Source of the DNA: an uncultured Prevotella sp.
GTDB taxonomy: Bacteria; Bacteroidota; Bacteroidia; Bacteroidales; Bacteroidaceae
Length of the DNA stretch: 7,011 bases
Assembly: GCA_900557035.1 (NCBI GenBank)
Contig: USRA01000083.1
Span: 1 to 7,011 of the forward strand
Direction: 5' to 3'
Shown one piece after another: positions 6,203-7,011 of this stretch. The stretch's first letter is position 1; each line of letters opens with the position of its first letter. Below the pieces are notes generated by a model. That model searched no databases. It saw only the letters and a program-made list of their open reading frames with translations, and was not told the DNA's origin. A program made the translations under genes and the position numbers.

Positions 6203-6289
6203 CCATCGACCGTAGGTCGAAGTCCGTTTGAATTCCGTGCGTAATCCGTTGAGCATGAAAATTCCGATAACTCCGCGTATTCCGATGAA
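6203..6289. repeat. Right arm of the 87-nt inverted repeat around the GxxExxY gene
   Basis: This is the reverse complement of 5630-5716 with seven substitutions and no gap, starting 30 nt after the GxxExxY stop codon. Its inner end folds as TCGACC-GTA-GGTCGA (6206-6220). Compared with the left arm, all six stem pairs are kept and the only change within this hairpin is in the three-base loop. Confidence 0.92.
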
Positions 6290-6355
6290 TAACATCATGA
6301 ATAAAACCATAAATAAATAAAAATAAGCCTAAAAATGAAAATAACCCGCTGAAAA

Positions 6356-6387
6356 TTTGGTGGTTTCACGGAAAATGCGTAACTTTG
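6356..6387 (+). promoter_or_regulatory. Promoter of infC (-33 and -7 boxes)
   Basis: TTTG at 6356-6359 and TAACTTTG at 6380-6387 are separated by 20 nt, an excellent match to the Bacteroidota -33/-7 promoter with its 19-21 nt spacing. The box continues as CAGCC, like that of ansA. RNA would start near 6394, giving a leader of about 35 nt before the ATG. It lies wholly outside the right arm of the cassette, so infC can be expressed independently of thrS. Confidence 0.85.
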
Positions 6388-6428
6388 CAGCCGTTTAATC
6401 AAAAAACGTTGAATATATCGAATAGTTA

Positions 6429-7011
6429 ATGAAAAATGACAAAATGAAAAATCAGTACCGCGTAAACGAACAGATACGCGTACGTGAAGTGAGAGTAGTA
6501 AGTGAAGGCGGAGCTGAAGTGATGCCTACACGTAAAGCGTTGGACTTGGCACGTCAGCAAGAGCTTGACTTAGTCGAGATATCTCCTAATGCCCAACCAC
6601 CAGTTTGCCGTATTGTTGACTATTCTAAGTTCCTTTACCAGCAGAAGAAACATGCCAAGGAAATGAAGCAGAAGCAGGTGAAGGTGGAGACCAAGGAGAT
6701 CCGTTTCGGACCTCAGACCGATGAGCACGACTACCAGTTCAAGCTCAAGCACGCTAAGGAGTTCCTCGGCGAGGGCAACAAGGTACGTGCATACGTGTTC
6801 TTCCGTGGTCGTTCTATTCTCTTCAAGGAGCAGGGTGAGGTTCTCCTTCTCCGTTTCGCCAATGATTTGGAGGAGTACGGTAAGGTAGAGCAGATGCCAA
6901 AGCTCGAAGGTAAGAAGATGTTCCTCTATATGAGTCCTAAGAAGGCTGGTACAGCTAAGAAGAGCCAGCAGAAGATGGACCGTGAGAAGCGAGAGGCTGA
7001 AGCTAAGGCTG
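6429..7011 (+). CDS. infC: Translation initiation factor IF-3, 3' end cut by window edge
   Basis: IF-3 binds the 30S ribosomal subunit, prevents premature joining of the 50S subunit and checks start-codon pairing. The first 194 residues are visible. The N-terminal domain covers about 8-75 and ends in [14 protein letters not shown] (61-74), the family signature. A Lys-rich linker follows, then the C-terminal domain (about 84-172) with [25 protein letters not shown] and the end LYMSPKK. Beyond 172 lies a charged Lys/Glu/Ala tail that runs off the window. ATG 6429 is the first start after an in-frame TAG at 6423-6425 and gives [20 protein letters not shown] 6444 is a possible internal start. Unlike E. 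coli infC, which starts with the rare AUU, this gene uses ATG. It has its own promoter. rpmI and rplT are expected beyond the window. Confidence 0.96.
   Translation, partial: MKNDKMKNQYRVNEQIRVREVRVVSEGGAEVMPTRKALDLARQQELDLVEISPNAQPPVCRIVDYSKFLYQQKKHAKEMKQKQVKVETKEIRFGPQTDEHDYQFKLKHAKEFLGEGNKVRAYVFFRGRSILFKEQGEVLLLRFANDLEEYGKVEQMPKLEGKKMFLYMSPKKAGTAKKSQQKMDREKREAEAKA

Larger units (their letters stand above)
5630..6289 (+). mobile_element. Inverted-repeat cassette carrying a GxxExxY gene (candidate mobile unit)
   Basis: Two 87-nt inverted arms enclose 486 bp containing one gene for a GxxExxY-family protein. The unit stands between thrS and infC, genes that are normally close neighbours, which suggests an insertion. 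No transposase, recombinase or reverse transcriptase is present, and I see no target-site duplication next to the arms. If mobile, it would depend on another enzyme or on the GxxExxY protein itself; the latter is speculation. The architecture is seen directly, the mobility is inferred. Confidence 0.5.

Noticed and set aside
5617..6300. Target-site duplication flanking the inverted-repeat cassette
   Set aside because: Bases immediately outside the two arms (ending GGATTTC on the left, starting TAACATCA on the right) show no direct repeat.
6570..6752. 60-codon minus-strand frame within infC
   Set aside because: Antisense shadow of the IF-3 coding sequence, Leu-rich from complementary Lys/Glu codons.

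Overview
The window reads as a chromosomal segment of a Bacteroidota bacterium, most likely Prevotellaceae (Prevotella/Segatella type). This rests on: promoters of the Bacteroidota form TAnnTTTG, three of them continuing as TTTGCAG(A/C)C; A-rich translation starts without clear Shine-Dalgarno sites; a DUF4301 protein; and a threonyl-tRNA synthetase and IF-3 whose sequences look Bacteroidota-like. No rRNA, tRNA, CRISPR array or intact insertion sequence is visible.

Layout. (1) Positions 1-1280, +: 3' three quarters of a DUF4301 gene whose motifs resemble UDP-sugar pyrophosphorylases and whose C-terminus is a His/Cys-rich tail. (2) 1281-2391: a 1.1 kb gap without an intact gene. It holds a repeat region with a 25-bp inverted repeat, a terminator-like hairpin, remains of a small minus-strand gene in several frames with its own promoter-like box and a LacI-type palindrome, a minus-strand terminator, and an 18-bp tandem repeat running into the stop codon of the next gene. 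(3) 2392-3423, -: type I (cytoplasmic) L-asparaginase. (4) 3424-3591: a divergent promoter region. (5) 3592-5544, +: thrS, followed by a terminator hairpin. (6) 5630-6289: a gene for a GxxExxY-family (PDDEXK-like) protein enclosed between two 87-nt arms that are inverted copies of each other (80/87 identical, no gaps). (7) 6380-7011, +: promoter and the first 194 codons of infC (IF-3), cut by the window edge.

How the parts relate. thrS and infC normally stand together in the translation cluster thrS-infC-rpmI-rplT; here the inverted-repeat cassette with the GxxExxY gene lies between them, and infC has its own well-formed promoter. The asparaginase is transcribed divergently from thrS. The cassette is the most unusual element: its arms are built from CGGA words spaced 9-11 nt (one gap of 18), and a second region after the DUF4301 gene has a similar design with CACAGATT words spaced 9-10 nt and a long inverted repeat. 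All functional statements come from reading the sequence and recalling protein families; no database search was possible.
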